A DNA stretch of 64,000 bases. It comes from JAZDGX01 sp964482205 (GTDB lineage: Bacteria > Eisenbacteria > RBG-16-71-46 > CAIMUX01 > WJJG01). The stretch is from NCBI GenBank assembly GCA_964482205.1, contig CAYZWI010000017.1, positions 1 to 64,000 of the forward strand. Reading direction: 5' to 3'. The position numbers and the translations under genes are program-made. The notes beneath the pieces are model-generated. The model was not told the DNA's origin. It did no database searches and worked only from the letters and a program-made list of their open reading frames with translations. This document shows, piece after piece, positions 9,238 through 16,635 of this stretch; the first letter of the stretch is position 1, and each line of letters opens with the position of its first letter.

Positions 9238-9267
9238 TTGACCCGGCTTGCTTCAACGGCCTAGCAT
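9238..9267 (+). promoter_or_regulatory. Candidate sigma70-type promoter for the outer-membrane barrel gene
   Basis: TTGACC at 9238-9243 and TAGCAT at 9262-9267 are separated by 18 bases. The predicted transcription start near 9274 would fall two bases before the first possible ATG (9276), so the second ATG at 9312 is the better start for the gene. Confidence 0.45.
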
Positions 9268-9311
9268 AGGCACCTATGAAGTGTCACAAAGGCAGCTGCG
9301 TGCCAGCAGCC

Positions 9312-10064
9312 ATGACCGTTGCCGGACGCGCGGGCGAGGGCGCGAGCCGGGAGCGCGGCTCGACCGCGTCCCCGGTTCCGCGCGCGATCGCCTTGGCCTT
9401 CCGGGTGTGCGCGTTGCTCGCGTTGCTCGCCGCATGCGCGCCGCGGGCGTCCGCGCAGTTCCCGCGGGTCAGCGCGGGATTCGGCTATGGCGCGGGAGCG
9501 CTGTACAGCGACGAGTATGTCCTGAGCGTGCGCAAGGCTTCGTCGATCGGGCACTTCTCCTCCGGGCTCTATGCATTCGACTTGAACTATGTCACCCGCT
9601 CCAGTCTCACCTTCGGATTTCGCGCGCACATGATGCGCGTGGAGTTGAAGGGCGAGGAGGAAGAGGTCGGCCGCCTCGACCTCATTCCCGCGATGATCTT
9701 CGTCGGCTACCGCAAGCCTGCCATGGTGGGCCACGTGCGCGGTTTCTTCGGCGCGGGCGTGGGCGTGGCGTCCGCGCATTTCGTGCCGGCGGAAACGATC
9801 GACGCCTGGCAGCCCGTTCCCGGGGAGACTTCCATCGATGTCTCCGACGAGCGCCCGTTCGCCTTCTCCATCTTCGGCGGAACGGATGTGGGATTGAGCG
9901 AGAACTTCTCGCTCGAGCTGCAGGTGGAATCGACCTACATCAACGCCGAGCTCGGCTACGATCCGGTTCCCTACGAAGGATTCGCTTCCGAATCGGGGTA
10001 CCAGGTGAAGGCCCGCCACGTCGCGTTCTCGCTCGGCCTGCGATGGTGGGTCGAGTTGTGGTAG
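9312..10064 (+). CDS. Predicted outer-membrane beta-barrel protein
   Basis: 250 residues from the ATG at 9312; an ATG at 9276 would add 12 residues. A long basic N-region leads into a hydrophobic core and an Ala-rich signal peptide ending RASAQF. The mature part alternates hydrophobic and polar residues in short strands (VSAGFGYGAGALYS, LTFGFRAHMMRVEL, HVRGFFGAGVGVASAH, SLELQVESTYINAELGY) and finishes with VAFSLGLRWWVELW, an aromatic-ended strand of the kind recognised by the BAM machinery. The size suits an eight-stranded barrel of the OprF/OmpW style. No specific family recognised. Its stop overlaps the likely GTG start of the endonuclease IV gene by seven bases. Confidence 0.65.
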   Translation: MTVAGRAGEGASRERGSTASPVPRAIALAFRVCALLALLAACAPRASAQFPRVSAGFGYGAGALYSDEYVLSVRKASSIGHFSSGLYAFDLNYVTRSSLTFGFRAHMMRVELKGEEEEVGRLDLIPAMIFVGYRKPAMVGHVRGFFGAGVGVASAHFVPAETIDAWQPVPGETSIDVSDERPFAFSIFGGTDVGLSENFSLELQVESTYINAELGYDPVPYEGFASESGYQVKARHVAFSLGLRWWVELW

Positions 10065-11059
10065 ACGCGCACAGCGAGGAGCACGCTCCTCGGTCGCCGG
10101 TTCCCTCGTCCTCTGCTCGTCGGTCGCCCGCTTCTCCATCGCCTGCCTTCTCGTCGGCATCCTCGTCGCCCGCATCCTCGCGATCGCCCCTGCTCCTCGG
10201 CGCGCATTGCTCCACGGCGGGCGGGCTGCACTGCGCCCTCGAGCGCGCGCACGCCTTGCGCTGCCGCGCGGTCCAGATCTTCACCCACAATCGCGCGCAG
10301 TGGCGCATGCAGGCGTTGACGGAAGAGGAGGCCACGCGTTTTCGCGAGACCGATCGGACGCTCGGCCCCTTCGCGCTCGCGGCGCATTCGAGCTATCTCA
10401 TCAATGCCGCTTCGCCCGATCGCGCCCTGCGCGCGCGCTCGATCGACGCCCTCTCGGGGGAGATGGACCACGGCGCCGATCTCGGCATTCCCTTGCTCGT
10501 CTTTCATCCCGGCGCGCACATGGGGGCGGGCGAACGGGCGGGCATCTCGCGCACGGCCCGCGCCATGAATCGCCTGCGCACCGCGGCTCGTCGCAAACAC
10601 CAGGATGCGGCCCCGATGCTCGCGGTGGAAATCACCGCCGGCTCCGGCACTTCGATTGGCTGGCGCTTCGAACACCTCCGCGCGCTCTTCGATCAGCTCG
10701 ACGAACCACAGGCCGCGCGCGTCTGCTTCGACACGGCGCATGCCTTTGCGGCGGGATACGACTTCCGCACGCCGGCCGCGTACGAGCGCCTCTGGTCCGC
10801 GTTCGACAGCGTGATCGGCCTCGGCCGTCTGGGGATCTTCCACTTGAACGATTCCCGCACCGCGTGCGGAGCGCGCGTCGACCGGCACGCGCACATCGGC
10901 CGGGGCGAGATCGGCCTGAAGCCCTTCGGTTGGATCTTGAACGATCCCCGCTTCGCGCATCTGCCGAAGGTGATCGAGACGCCGAAGGAAGGCGGCATGG
11001 ACCCGAAGAATCTTGGAATGCTCAGGCGCGCGGCCGCCCGCTGGAAGCGGCCTCGTTAG
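10058..11059 (+). CDS. nfo: Endonuclease IV (apurinic/apyrimidinic endonuclease)
   Basis: 333 residues if translation begins at the GTG at 10058, the only usable start codon in frame before the domain. Family homology begins at LLLGAHCSTAGGL (about residue 48). Metal ligands characteristic of the family are visible: His in AAHSSY, FHPGAH, Glu in AVEITAG, CFDTAH, FHLNDSR, the paired HAHIGRG, and Glu in IETPKE. It cleaves DNA at abasic sites in base excision repair. Unusual: a Ser/Pro/Ala-rich extension of about 45 residues, coded by repetitive TCCTCG-type sequence, precedes the domain. Either it is a real tail or the true start is non-standard. The stop overlaps by four bases with that of the convergent dnaJ-like gene. 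Confidence 0.9.
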   Translation: MVDAHSEEHAPRSPVPSSSARRSPASPSPAFSSASSSPASSRSPLLLGAHCSTAGGLHCALERAHALRCRAVQIFTHNRAQWRMQALTEEEATRFRETDRTLGPFALAAHSSYLINAASPDRALRARSIDALSGEMDHGADLGIPLLVFHPGAHMGAGERAGISRTARAMNRLRTAARRKHQDAAPMLAVEITAGSGTSIGWRFEHLRALFDQLDEPQAARVCFDTAHAFAAGYDFRTPAAYERLWSAFDSVIGLGRLGIFHLNDSRTACGARVDRHAHIGRGEIGLKPFGWILNDPRFAHLPKVIETPKEGGMDPKNLGMLRRAAARWKRPR

Positions 11060-12111
11060 CGCCGCTCGAGTTTTCGCAGCTCCTCGTACAAGCGCCGCTC
11101 TTCCGGCGTCACCCGCGCGGGCACATCGACGAGCACGCGCACGATCTGATCGCCTCCCTGAATGCCCTGGCCCTTCATGCGAAGCTGCGCGCCCGAGCTC
11201 GTGCCCGGTGCGATCGTGAGACGAGCTTCGCCTTTCAGGGTGGGCACGGTCACCTGTCCGCCGAGGACGGCCACCGTGACGGGCACATGCAGGTCGATCA
11301 ACAGATGGTCATTCTCGCGGCGAAATTGGGGATCGGGCCGCACATGAATGCGAACGAAGAGGTCGCCCGCCGGCCCGCCCGCGTGCCCGGCGCCGCCTTG
11401 CCCTCGCAAGCGCAGCACGCGGCCGTCCGCGGTTCCCGGGGGGATCGTGATCCCGAGGCGGCGCGTCGAGCGCACCGTTCCGCTGCCTCCGCATTGCGGG
11501 CAGATCTGGCTCGGCTTGGCTCCGGTTCCCTGACAAGTGGGGCAGACTTGCGTGACGCTGAAGAACTGGCCGCGCCGTTTGGAGCGCTCGGTCACGCGGC
11601 CGCTTCCCTTGCAGGTCGGGCAGCGTTCGACCGGCCCGAGCGCGCCGCGCCCATGGCATTGCGGACAGGCCGCGTCTCCTGTAATCGAGACATCCACGCG
11701 TCCGCCGAGCGCGGCGGTGCGAAAGTCGATCTCGAGCGCGGTCTCGATGTCCGCGCCCGCTCTGCCCGGAGAGCGTTCGCGATGGAGCGACTCTCCAAAG
11801 TCGCCGTAGAAGAGATTGCCGAAGCGGCTGAGGAAATCCTCCACCGACCACGCTTGTCCGCCCCGCGCCTGCTCTCCGCCGAATCCGCTGAACGGCTGCC
11901 CGCCCGCGCGCGCGGCATCGTATTCGCGACGCTTCTTGGGATCGGAGAGGACTTCGTATGCCTGCGACAAATCCTTGAAGCGTTCCTCCGCCTGCGCATC
12001 CCCCGGGTTCTTGTCGGGGTGATAGCGAATCGCGAGGCGGCGATAGGCCTTCTTGATCTCTTCCTCGCCCGCCGTGGGGGAGACGCCGAGAGTCTCGTAG
12101 TAGTCCTTCAT
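11056..12111 (-). CDS. dnaJ: DnaJ-type (Hsp40, class A) co-chaperone
   Basis: 351 residues. A J domain (1-70) carries the essential HPD in RYHPDKNPGD, then a short Gly-rich linker with PFSGFGGE. A zinc-finger domain (about 145-215) has all four CxxCxGxG repeats (CPQCHGRG, CPTCKGSG, CPTCQGTG, CPQCGGSG). A substrate-binding C-terminal domain contains GDLFVRIHVRPDPQFRRENDHL. It stimulates DnaK ATPase and delivers unfolded proteins. It is shorter than E. coli DnaJ (376), mainly in the linker and tail. Its ATG overlaps the stop of the upstream small Hsp20-like gene as ATGA, so the two are cotranscribed and coupled. No dnaK or grpE lies in the window, so this may be a second DnaJ. Confidence 0.92.
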   Translation of the reverse strand: MKDYYETLGVSPTAGEEEIKKAYRRLAIRYHPDKNPGDAQAEERFKDLSQAYEVLSDPKKRREYDAARAGGQPFSGFGGEQARGGQAWSVEDFLSRFGNLFYGDFGESLHRERSPGRAGADIETALEIDFRTAALGGRVDVSITGDAACPQCHGRGALGPVERCPTCKGSGRVTERSKRRGQFFSVTQVCPTCQGTGAKPSQICPQCGGSGTVRSTRRLGITIPPGTADGRVLRLRGQGGAGHAGGPAGDLFVRIHVRPDPQFRRENDHLLIDLHVPVTVAVLGGQVTVPTLKGEARLTIAPGTSSGAQLRMKGQGIQGGDQIVRVLVDVPARVTPEERRLYEELRKLERR

Positions 12112-12461
12112 CGTCTCGGCCCTCGCGAACGGCGGCGCTGCACGACGATCTCCAGGTAATCGCGCTCGGCGCGAATCCGCGGCCGCCCGGCGTCGAATTG
12201 AGGGGGAACGGGCAGCACGCTCACATAGCGAGTGTCGCTTCGTCCGCGCGCGCGAACGACATACACGGGAGGAGCGACCTCAATATCCACATCCGGCTCG
12301 AGGACATCCTCGAGGACCACATGCCAGCGAAGCGCGCGTCCGCTGAAGGTCCAGCGCGCCGCGAGCGGGCGCGCTTCGGCCCATTCGCGAAGGAGAGAGC
12401 GGAAGCGCTTCCCGATCGCCTGGATCTCGGCTTCGAGTCTTTCTTCGAGTGAGTCCAGCAT
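12108..12461 (-). CDS. Small Hsp20/CS-fold-like protein, translationally coupled to DnaJ
   Basis: 117 residues. The N-terminal helix (1-40) is charged, and from about 40 the sequence turns into short strands (RALRWHVVLEDVLEPDVDIEVAPPVYVVRA, cited in part, then RYVSVLPVPPQFDAGRP and DYLEIVV). The alternation and final strand resemble an alpha-crystallin/CS beta-sandwich with a short C-terminal tail. No I-x-I anchor is obvious. The gene overlaps dnaJ by four bases, which supports a holdase-type chaperone partner. The family assignment is from pattern and context only. Confidence 0.5.
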   Translation of the reverse strand: MLDSLEERLEAEIQAIGKRFRSLLREWAEARPLAARWTFSGRALRWHVVLEDVLEPDVDIEVAPPVYVVRARGRSDTRYVSVLPVPPQFDAGRPRIRAERDYLEIVVQRRRSRGPRR

Positions 12462-12784
12462 CCTTCGTTCCCTTGGGGTCGCCCGCCGCCTCTCGGACCG
12501 CCGATCGTCGCGCGCGCCCGGCACTCGGTGGCGCGAACACCGCATCGCGGTCGGCCCGCAGGGATGATGCCCGCTCGCGAGTCGATTCTCAACGCGCCCG
12601 ATGAGGGACGGATTCCTCCCAGATCGAGCTCGGACGGATCCCCGTCCATGGATGCCGGAGGACCGATCCAAGGAGGTAAGGCCTTGCCCTTCATACGGTT
12701 GGCTCTCAAGGAGACCGGGCGGTCGGGCCGCGCCGCCGGCGAAAAGGGCCAGCCGAACCATGGAACCGCGATCCAAAAAAAATG

Positions 12785-12813
12785 TTGACCACTTGGTCGA
12801 ATATGACGATATT
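12785..12813 (+). promoter_or_regulatory. Candidate promoter of the TetR/SpeD-like operon
   Basis: TTGACC at 12785-12790 and GATATT at 12808-12813 with a 17-base spacer. The start point would be about 12820, inside the downstream palindrome. A shorter inverted repeat, GACCACTTGGTC (12787-12798), lies over the -35 and spacer. Confidence 0.5.
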
Positions 12814-12819
12814 GCCGAT

Positions 12820-12837
12820 ACCGACCGCGCGGTCGGT
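12820..12837. promoter_or_regulatory. Perfect 18-bp palindrome, candidate TetR-family operator
   Basis: ACCGACCGCGCGGTCGGT is a perfect 9+9 inverted repeat covering the expected transcription start and ending six bases before the regulator's start codon. TetR-family repressors bind palindromes of this length and composition and usually act on their own promoters. Together with the shorter palindrome over the -35 this suggests tight autoregulation. Confidence 0.65.
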
Positions 12838-12843
12838 TTTTGC

Positions 12844-13635
12844 ATGTATGAGGAAACGGGAACGTTGCAGGTGCAGGAAGAGAGAAAACCCCGGGCTCCC
12901 GGTCGACCGGTCCGTACGCGGCCGGCCAGGACGGCCGAACTCCGAGCGGCCCAGGCCGAAAGCGCGCGCGTGCGACCGCCGAATGAGAAGCAGGGGCAGC
13001 CCGCCAGCCGTCAACAGCGGCGCTCGCGCAATACGCGCCAGCAACTCTTGATGGCGGCGCGGGAGGTGTTCGCCGAGAAGGGCATGGATCTCACGAGCAT
13101 CGACGAGATCACGCGCCGCGCGGATGTGGGCAAGGGAACCTTCTACTACCACTTCAAGAACAAGGAGCGCCTGATTCGCGAGCTCGTGCGCGGGATGCTG
13201 GGCGAGTTGATCGGCGCGATCGATCGGCGCTGCGCCGGGTGCGACAACTTGAACAGCCTGCTCGACACCATGATCCAGGCGCACATCGAGTTCTTCAGCA
13301 ACCGGTGGGAGGATTTCGTCCTCTATTTCCAGGGACGATCCGATCTCACGCTGGAGCAGGGTTATTCGGGGATCGAGACCCCGTTTCTCGAGTATCTCGA
13401 GCGGATCGAGACGTTGATCGATGGAGTGGTCCGCTACCACTTGCCGAAGCCGGTCCTGCGGCGCATCGCGTGCGCCGTGGCCGGATTCGTCTCGGGGTAC
13501 TACTCCTTCGCCGTGATCACCTCGCAAGGGGAGGACGTCGATGAGGCGTTCCGGGCCTTGCGCGGCGCGATGGTGGCAAGCCTGGCGCGTTTCATCCGCG
13601 AGGCGATCCCCGCGGAAGCGCGTCAGGAAGGCTGA
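12844..13635 (+). CDS. TetR/AcrR-family transcriptional regulator
   Basis: 263 residues from the ATG at 12844, with no good ribosome site; the message may be nearly leaderless, or a later GTG (12871) may be used. Residues 1-60 are an Arg/Pro/Ala-rich tail. The DNA-binding domain spans about 62-110: NTRQQLLMAAREVFAEKGMD, then TSIDEITRRADVGKGTFYYHFKNKE with the helix-turn-helix. The ligand-binding part (about 115-260) is of the TetR_C type, with YFQGRSD and a final RFIREAIPAE helix. The gene sits 73 bases upstream of the SpeD-like gene on the same strand and has palindromes at its own promoter. It therefore likely controls the whole five-gene unit in response to a pathway metabolite or related stress. 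Confidence 0.88.
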   Translation: MYEETGTLQVQEERKPRAPGRPVRTRPARTAELRAAQAESARVRPPNEKQGQPASRQQRRSRNTRQQLLMAAREVFAEKGMDLTSIDEITRRADVGKGTFYYHFKNKERLIRELVRGMLGELIGAIDRRCAGCDNLNSLLDTMIQAHIEFFSNRWEDFVLYFQGRSDLTLEQGYSGIETPFLEYLERIETLIDGVVRYHLPKPVLRRIACAVAGFVSGYYSFAVITSQGEDVDEAFRALRGAMVASLARFIREAIPAEARQEG

Positions 13636-13708
13636 CCGAGAGGCGTCTGGAACTACGGCCCGCAGCCGGTGATGCGCAGCGGGCCGCCCTGGGAGGGCAA
13701 GAGAGAAA

Positions 13709-14173
13709 ATGAATCGCGCGCCTGCCATTGATGTGCCTGTAGCTAAGGCTGCCCCCGTTCGCAAGGGCAAGCGGGTCGAAGGACCTGCTCCCCGGCGAAT
13801 GGGGCGTCATGCGCAGGAGCCAGCCCTGTGGGGCTTGGCAACCAGCATCGACATCTACCACTGTGATCCGGCCACGATTCGCGACGCGGAGAAGATTCGC
13901 CGCTTCGTGGTCGAGCTGTGCGAGTTGATCGAGATGCGTCGCTTCGGCGACACGCTCGTCGTCCACTTCGGCGAGGACGAGCGCGTGGCGGGTTACTCGA
14001 TGGTCCAACTCATCGAGACCTCGCTGATTTCGGCGCACTTCGCGAACCTGACCAACACCGTCTATCTGGACGTGTTCAGCTGCAAGACGTACGACCCGGA
14101 GGTCGTGGCGAACTTCGCGCAGAAGTTCTTTGGAGGCGCTCACTGCATCACGCACGTGACTCCGAGGCTGTAA
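13709..14173 (+). CDS. SpeD-like (S-adenosylmethionine decarboxylase-fold) protein with altered cleavage site
   Basis: 154 residues. Residues about 42-152 follow the class 1 AdoMet decarboxylase fold: GLATSIDIYHCDP at the start, VVHFGEDERVAGYSMV, then the processing region LIETSLISAHFANL, and YLDVFSCKTYDPE with the conserved Cys. In standard SpeD proteins the chain self-cleaves at Glu-Ser in ESHIS, and the Ser becomes the pyruvoyl cofactor. Aligning on the downstream LDVFSC, the Ser is kept (Ser in T-S-L-I-S) but the preceding Glu is Thr and the following His is Leu. SpeD homologues that decarboxylate arginine or ornithine are known, so the substrate cannot be assumed to be AdoMet. A GTG-started GNAT gene begins three bases after the stop. 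It may be a new decarboxylase or a non-processed relative. Confidence 0.7.
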   Translation: MNRAPAIDVPVAKAAPVRKGKRVEGPAPRRMGRHAQEPALWGLATSIDIYHCDPATIRDAEKIRRFVVELCELIEMRRFGDTLVVHFGEDERVAGYSMVQLIETSLISAHFANLTNTVYLDVFSCKTYDPEVVANFAQKFFGGAHCITHVTPRL

Positions 14174-14176
14174 GAG

Positions 14177-15220
14177 GTGATCCGGACTCGTGTGGTTGAC
14201 GATCTGGCGGAAGGCCGCCGGATCTGGGAAGAGCTCTTTCCGCGCGCGCACCTCACCGATTTGTGGGAGGTGCGCGCCTGCTTTCAGGAGCATTACCGCC
14301 GCCCGCTGCACTTCGTGCTGGCGGAAGAGGACGGCGTGTTGGCCGGCTTCCTGCCGCTCAGTTGGATCGAAGAGCGCCAAGGCTACGCCTATTTTCCCGG
14401 CGAGCTTTGGGCCGGCCACACCTGGCTGGAGCAGAACCGGGTGATCGTGCGCCATCCGGATGTGTTGCGCGCGATGCTGGAAGCCTGTCCCGGGTGGCAT
14501 CACATCCGGTACCTGTTGCTTTGCGATCCGCCCGTTCCCGGCGCGGCGGTGGACGAGATCAACTACCAGTTCCATCCGCCCGAGTATGACTACGACATGG
14601 AGCGCTATTTCGCGCGCTTCTCGCATCGCACGGCCAAGCGCTTGCGGCGCGAAGTGGCGGGGTTGCGCGAACGGCTGGCCATGCGCATGAGCGGGTCCGA
14701 GTCGGATTTCGCGGTGAACGAAGGCGCCTTCGACGCGATGGTCACTCTCAATCGAGACCGCTTCGGCGGGCGCTCCTATTTCTCCGACGATCGCTTCACG
14801 GAAGGCTTTCGCAGCCTGGTTCGTCTCGCGCACGAACGCGGCTGGGTGCGTTTCACTTCCATTCTGGATGCGGACAAGCCGGTCGCGGTCGATTTTGGAT
14901 GCGTGTATGACGACGCCTACACGATGCTCGGCGGCGGCACGCACGCGGAGTATCCGGGAGTGGCGAAGCTCATCAACCTGCAGCACATGGAAGTCGCCTG
15001 CCGCGAACACTTCTCGTCGGTCGATTTTCTGTGCGGGGATTTCGCCTGGAAGACGCTCTTCCATCTCACCCCGCAGCCGTTCTTCGTGATCACGAACGAA
15101 GCGCCGCCCGCGGGCGACGCGGACCAAGCGCCGAGTGGGGGCCTCGCGGACGAAGCGCCGGCGTCAAGCCCCGCGCCCGCTGCGCCGCCGCATCCCGAAT
15201 CTTCGGACCATGAACGCTGA
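14177..15220 (+). CDS. GNAT-superfamily acyl/aminoacyltransferase (BioF2/FemAB-like)
   Basis: 347 residues from a GTG three bases after the SpeD-like stop. It looks like a double-GNAT protein. The N-terminal part has VLAEEDGVLAGFLPLSWIEE. The C-terminal GNAT-type core (about 165-290) has FSHRTAKRLRREVAGL, FGGRSYFSDDRFTEGFRSLV, then SILDADKPVAVDFGCVY and HAEYPGVAKLINLQHMEVA. The final 40 residues are Pro/Ala-rich and disordered. Members of this group transfer acyl groups from acyl-CoA, or amino acids from tRNA, onto amines. In this operon the likely acceptor is the amine or amide product of the decarboxylase and ligase neighbours. Its end overlaps the ATP-grasp start by 11 bases. Confidence 0.7.
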   Translation: MIRTRVVDDLAEGRRIWEELFPRAHLTDLWEVRACFQEHYRRPLHFVLAEEDGVLAGFLPLSWIEERQGYAYFPGELWAGHTWLEQNRVIVRHPDVLRAMLEACPGWHHIRYLLLCDPPVPGAAVDEINYQFHPPEYDYDMERYFARFSHRTAKRLRREVAGLRERLAMRMSGSESDFAVNEGAFDAMVTLNRDRFGGRSYFSDDRFTEGFRSLVRLAHERGWVRFTSILDADKPVAVDFGCVYDDAYTMLGGGTHAEYPGVAKLINLQHMEVACREHFSSVDFLCGDFAWKTLFHLTPQPFFVITNEAPPAGDADQAPSGGLADEAPASSPAPAAPPHPESSDHER

Positions 15221-16616
15221 TCGCTCGAAGGGCCATGCGCCGAGAGTTGCCTCTCGCGAGCGCGTCCTCGTCGTCGGAACCACGCCCGACTACATCGATC
15301 TCCTCCTGCACCGTCATCCCGGGCGGGCCTTCTTCCTGACCGAGCGCAAGTTTCGTGCGGCGGCCAAGGAGCCGCGCCCCGCCGCGCGCAACGAGTGGAC
15401 GACCGATCTCCTGCGCGACCGCGAGCAGGTTCTTGCCGGCCTGCGCGCCGCGCTCGAGCAGAGACGCATTCGCATCATCGGGGTCGCCTGCTTCGACTGC
15501 GAATCGCTCGCCCTCGCGGCCTTTCTGGCGCGCGCGTTCGACCTGCCCTTCCCGAGCGAAGAGGCGGTCATCGCGGCGCGCGACAAGCACGAATGCAAGC
15601 GGATCTGGAATGAAGCCGGCCTTCCGGCCCCCGCCGCGGCGCTCGTTCACGACGAGGAAGAGGCGGTGCGCTTTCTGGCCGGGCTGCGCGAGCGTGCGCG
15701 GAACCGCAGCCGTCGGCGCGCAGGCAGGAGAGGCGCCGCCCATCCGGCCGCTGCGGCGATCGTCCTGAAGCCGCTCACCGGCAGCGGAAGCGAGCTCGTC
15801 TTTCTCTGCCGCACGGAAGAGGAGGTGCGCCGGGCCATCGGCGTCATGCGCGCGCGCCTCGCGCATCATCACGACGCGCGCATGTATGCGCCGGTGCGCA
15901 CCTCGCATGGCCGGCTCGATCCGCGCGCGGTGTTCGTGGCCGAGGAGTTCGTGCAAGGGCCCGAGTACAGTTGCGATTTCGTGCTCGACGGCGAGCGGGT
16001 GGAGATCGTGCGCATCGCGCGCAAGATCTTCGCGCCCGCGCCGCCCATCGGGACCACGCTCGCCTATGCGCTCCCTGCCCGCCTGCCCGCGGGAATCGGG
16101 CTCGCCGCGTTTCGCCGCCAGATCGGCGCCGCCGCTCGCGCGCTCGGCCTCACGCGCGCCATGGTCATGCTCGACTTCATTTTCCGCGACGGGCGCGCCG
16201 TCATGATCGAGATGTCGCCGCGTCCGGGAGGCGATTGCCTTCCGCCCCTCATCCTCGCGTGCTCGGGGCTCGACATGCTGGGCGCGGCGCTCGACTTCGC
16301 GACGGGACGCGCAATCGCGATTCCCCCGAAGTCGCGGTGGAAGAGGCTCGCGGGCCTGCGCTTGATCGCGCGACAGGAAGGCGTGATCGCGCGCATCGAT
16401 CCCCGGCCGCTGGCCGCCGAGCGCAGGGTTCTCGATGTGCACCTCGCGCGGGAACGCGGGCATTGGGTGATCCTGCCTCCCGCCAACTACGACTCGCGCA
16501 TTCTCGGCTACGCGATCTTCGCGCCTCGCGATTGGCGGCGGGTCGCGGCCGAATGCCGGGAATTGCGTTCGCGCCTGGGGCTGGTCTTCGAACGCGCTCC
16601 AGGCGCGGCGCGCTGA
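15210..16616 (+). CDS. ATP-grasp carboxylate-amine ligase
   Basis: 468 residues from the ATG at 15210, which overlaps the GNAT gene. An N-terminal pre-ATP-grasp Rossmann part (about 15-120: RVLVVGTTPDYIDLLL and VACFDCESLALAAFLA) is followed by SEEAVIAARDKHECKRIWNEAG, where Lys and Arg begin the nucleotide-binding half. AAIVLKPLTGSGSELVFLC carries the Lys and the Gly-rich lid. AEEFVQGPEYSCDFVL and the metal-binding MLDFIFRDGRAVMIEMSPRPGGD complete the fold. Proteins with this layout join a carboxylate to an amine with ATP (amino-acid ligases, carboxylases). Substrate unknown; the neighbouring decarboxylases suggest an amino-acid-derived amine. A 20-residue Arg-rich insertion lies near residue 160. 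Confidence 0.8.
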   Translation: MNADRSKGHAPRVASRERVLVVGTTPDYIDLLLHRHPGRAFFLTERKFRAAAKEPRPAARNEWTTDLLRDREQVLAGLRAALEQRRIRIIGVACFDCESLALAAFLARAFDLPFPSEEAVIAARDKHECKRIWNEAGLPAPAAALVHDEEEAVRFLAGLRERARNRSRRRAGRRGAAHPAAAAIVLKPLTGSGSELVFLCRTEEEVRRAIGVMRARLAHHHDARMYAPVRTSHGRLDPRAVFVAEEFVQGPEYSCDFVLDGERVEIVRIARKIFAPAPPIGTTLAYALPARLPAGIGLAAFRRQIGAAARALGLTRAMVMLDFIFRDGRAVMIEMSPRPGGDCLPPLILACSGLDMLGAALDFATGRAIAIPPKSRWKRLAGLRLIARQEGVIARIDPRPLAAERRVLDVHLARERGHWVILPPANYDSRILGYAIFAPRDWRRVAAECRELRSRLGLVFERAPGAAR

Positions 16617-16635
16617 AAGGGTGGGGGAGGGTTTC

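Larger units (their letters stand above)
12462..12843. other. Divergent intergenic region with TetR promoter and operators
   Basis: 382 bases between the Hsp20-like/dnaJ pair (leftward) and the TetR gene (rightward). The right 60 bases carry a promoter and two palindromes annotated separately. An AAGGAGGT at about 12670, seven to ten bases before a TTG, could serve a 34-residue reading frame (12684-12788), but nothing else supports that frame. No CIRCE-type heat-shock element seen. Confidence 0.5.

Noticed and set aside
12684..12788. 34-residue frame with TTG start behind AAGGAGGT
   Set aside because: Only the ribosome-like sequence supports it. The peptide has no recognisable feature and overlaps the TetR promoter.
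12820..12841. Palindrome followed by T run read as a rho-independent terminator
   Set aside because: It would lie between the promoter and the TetR start codon and stop that gene's own transcript. An operator is the better reading, although attenuation is not excluded.
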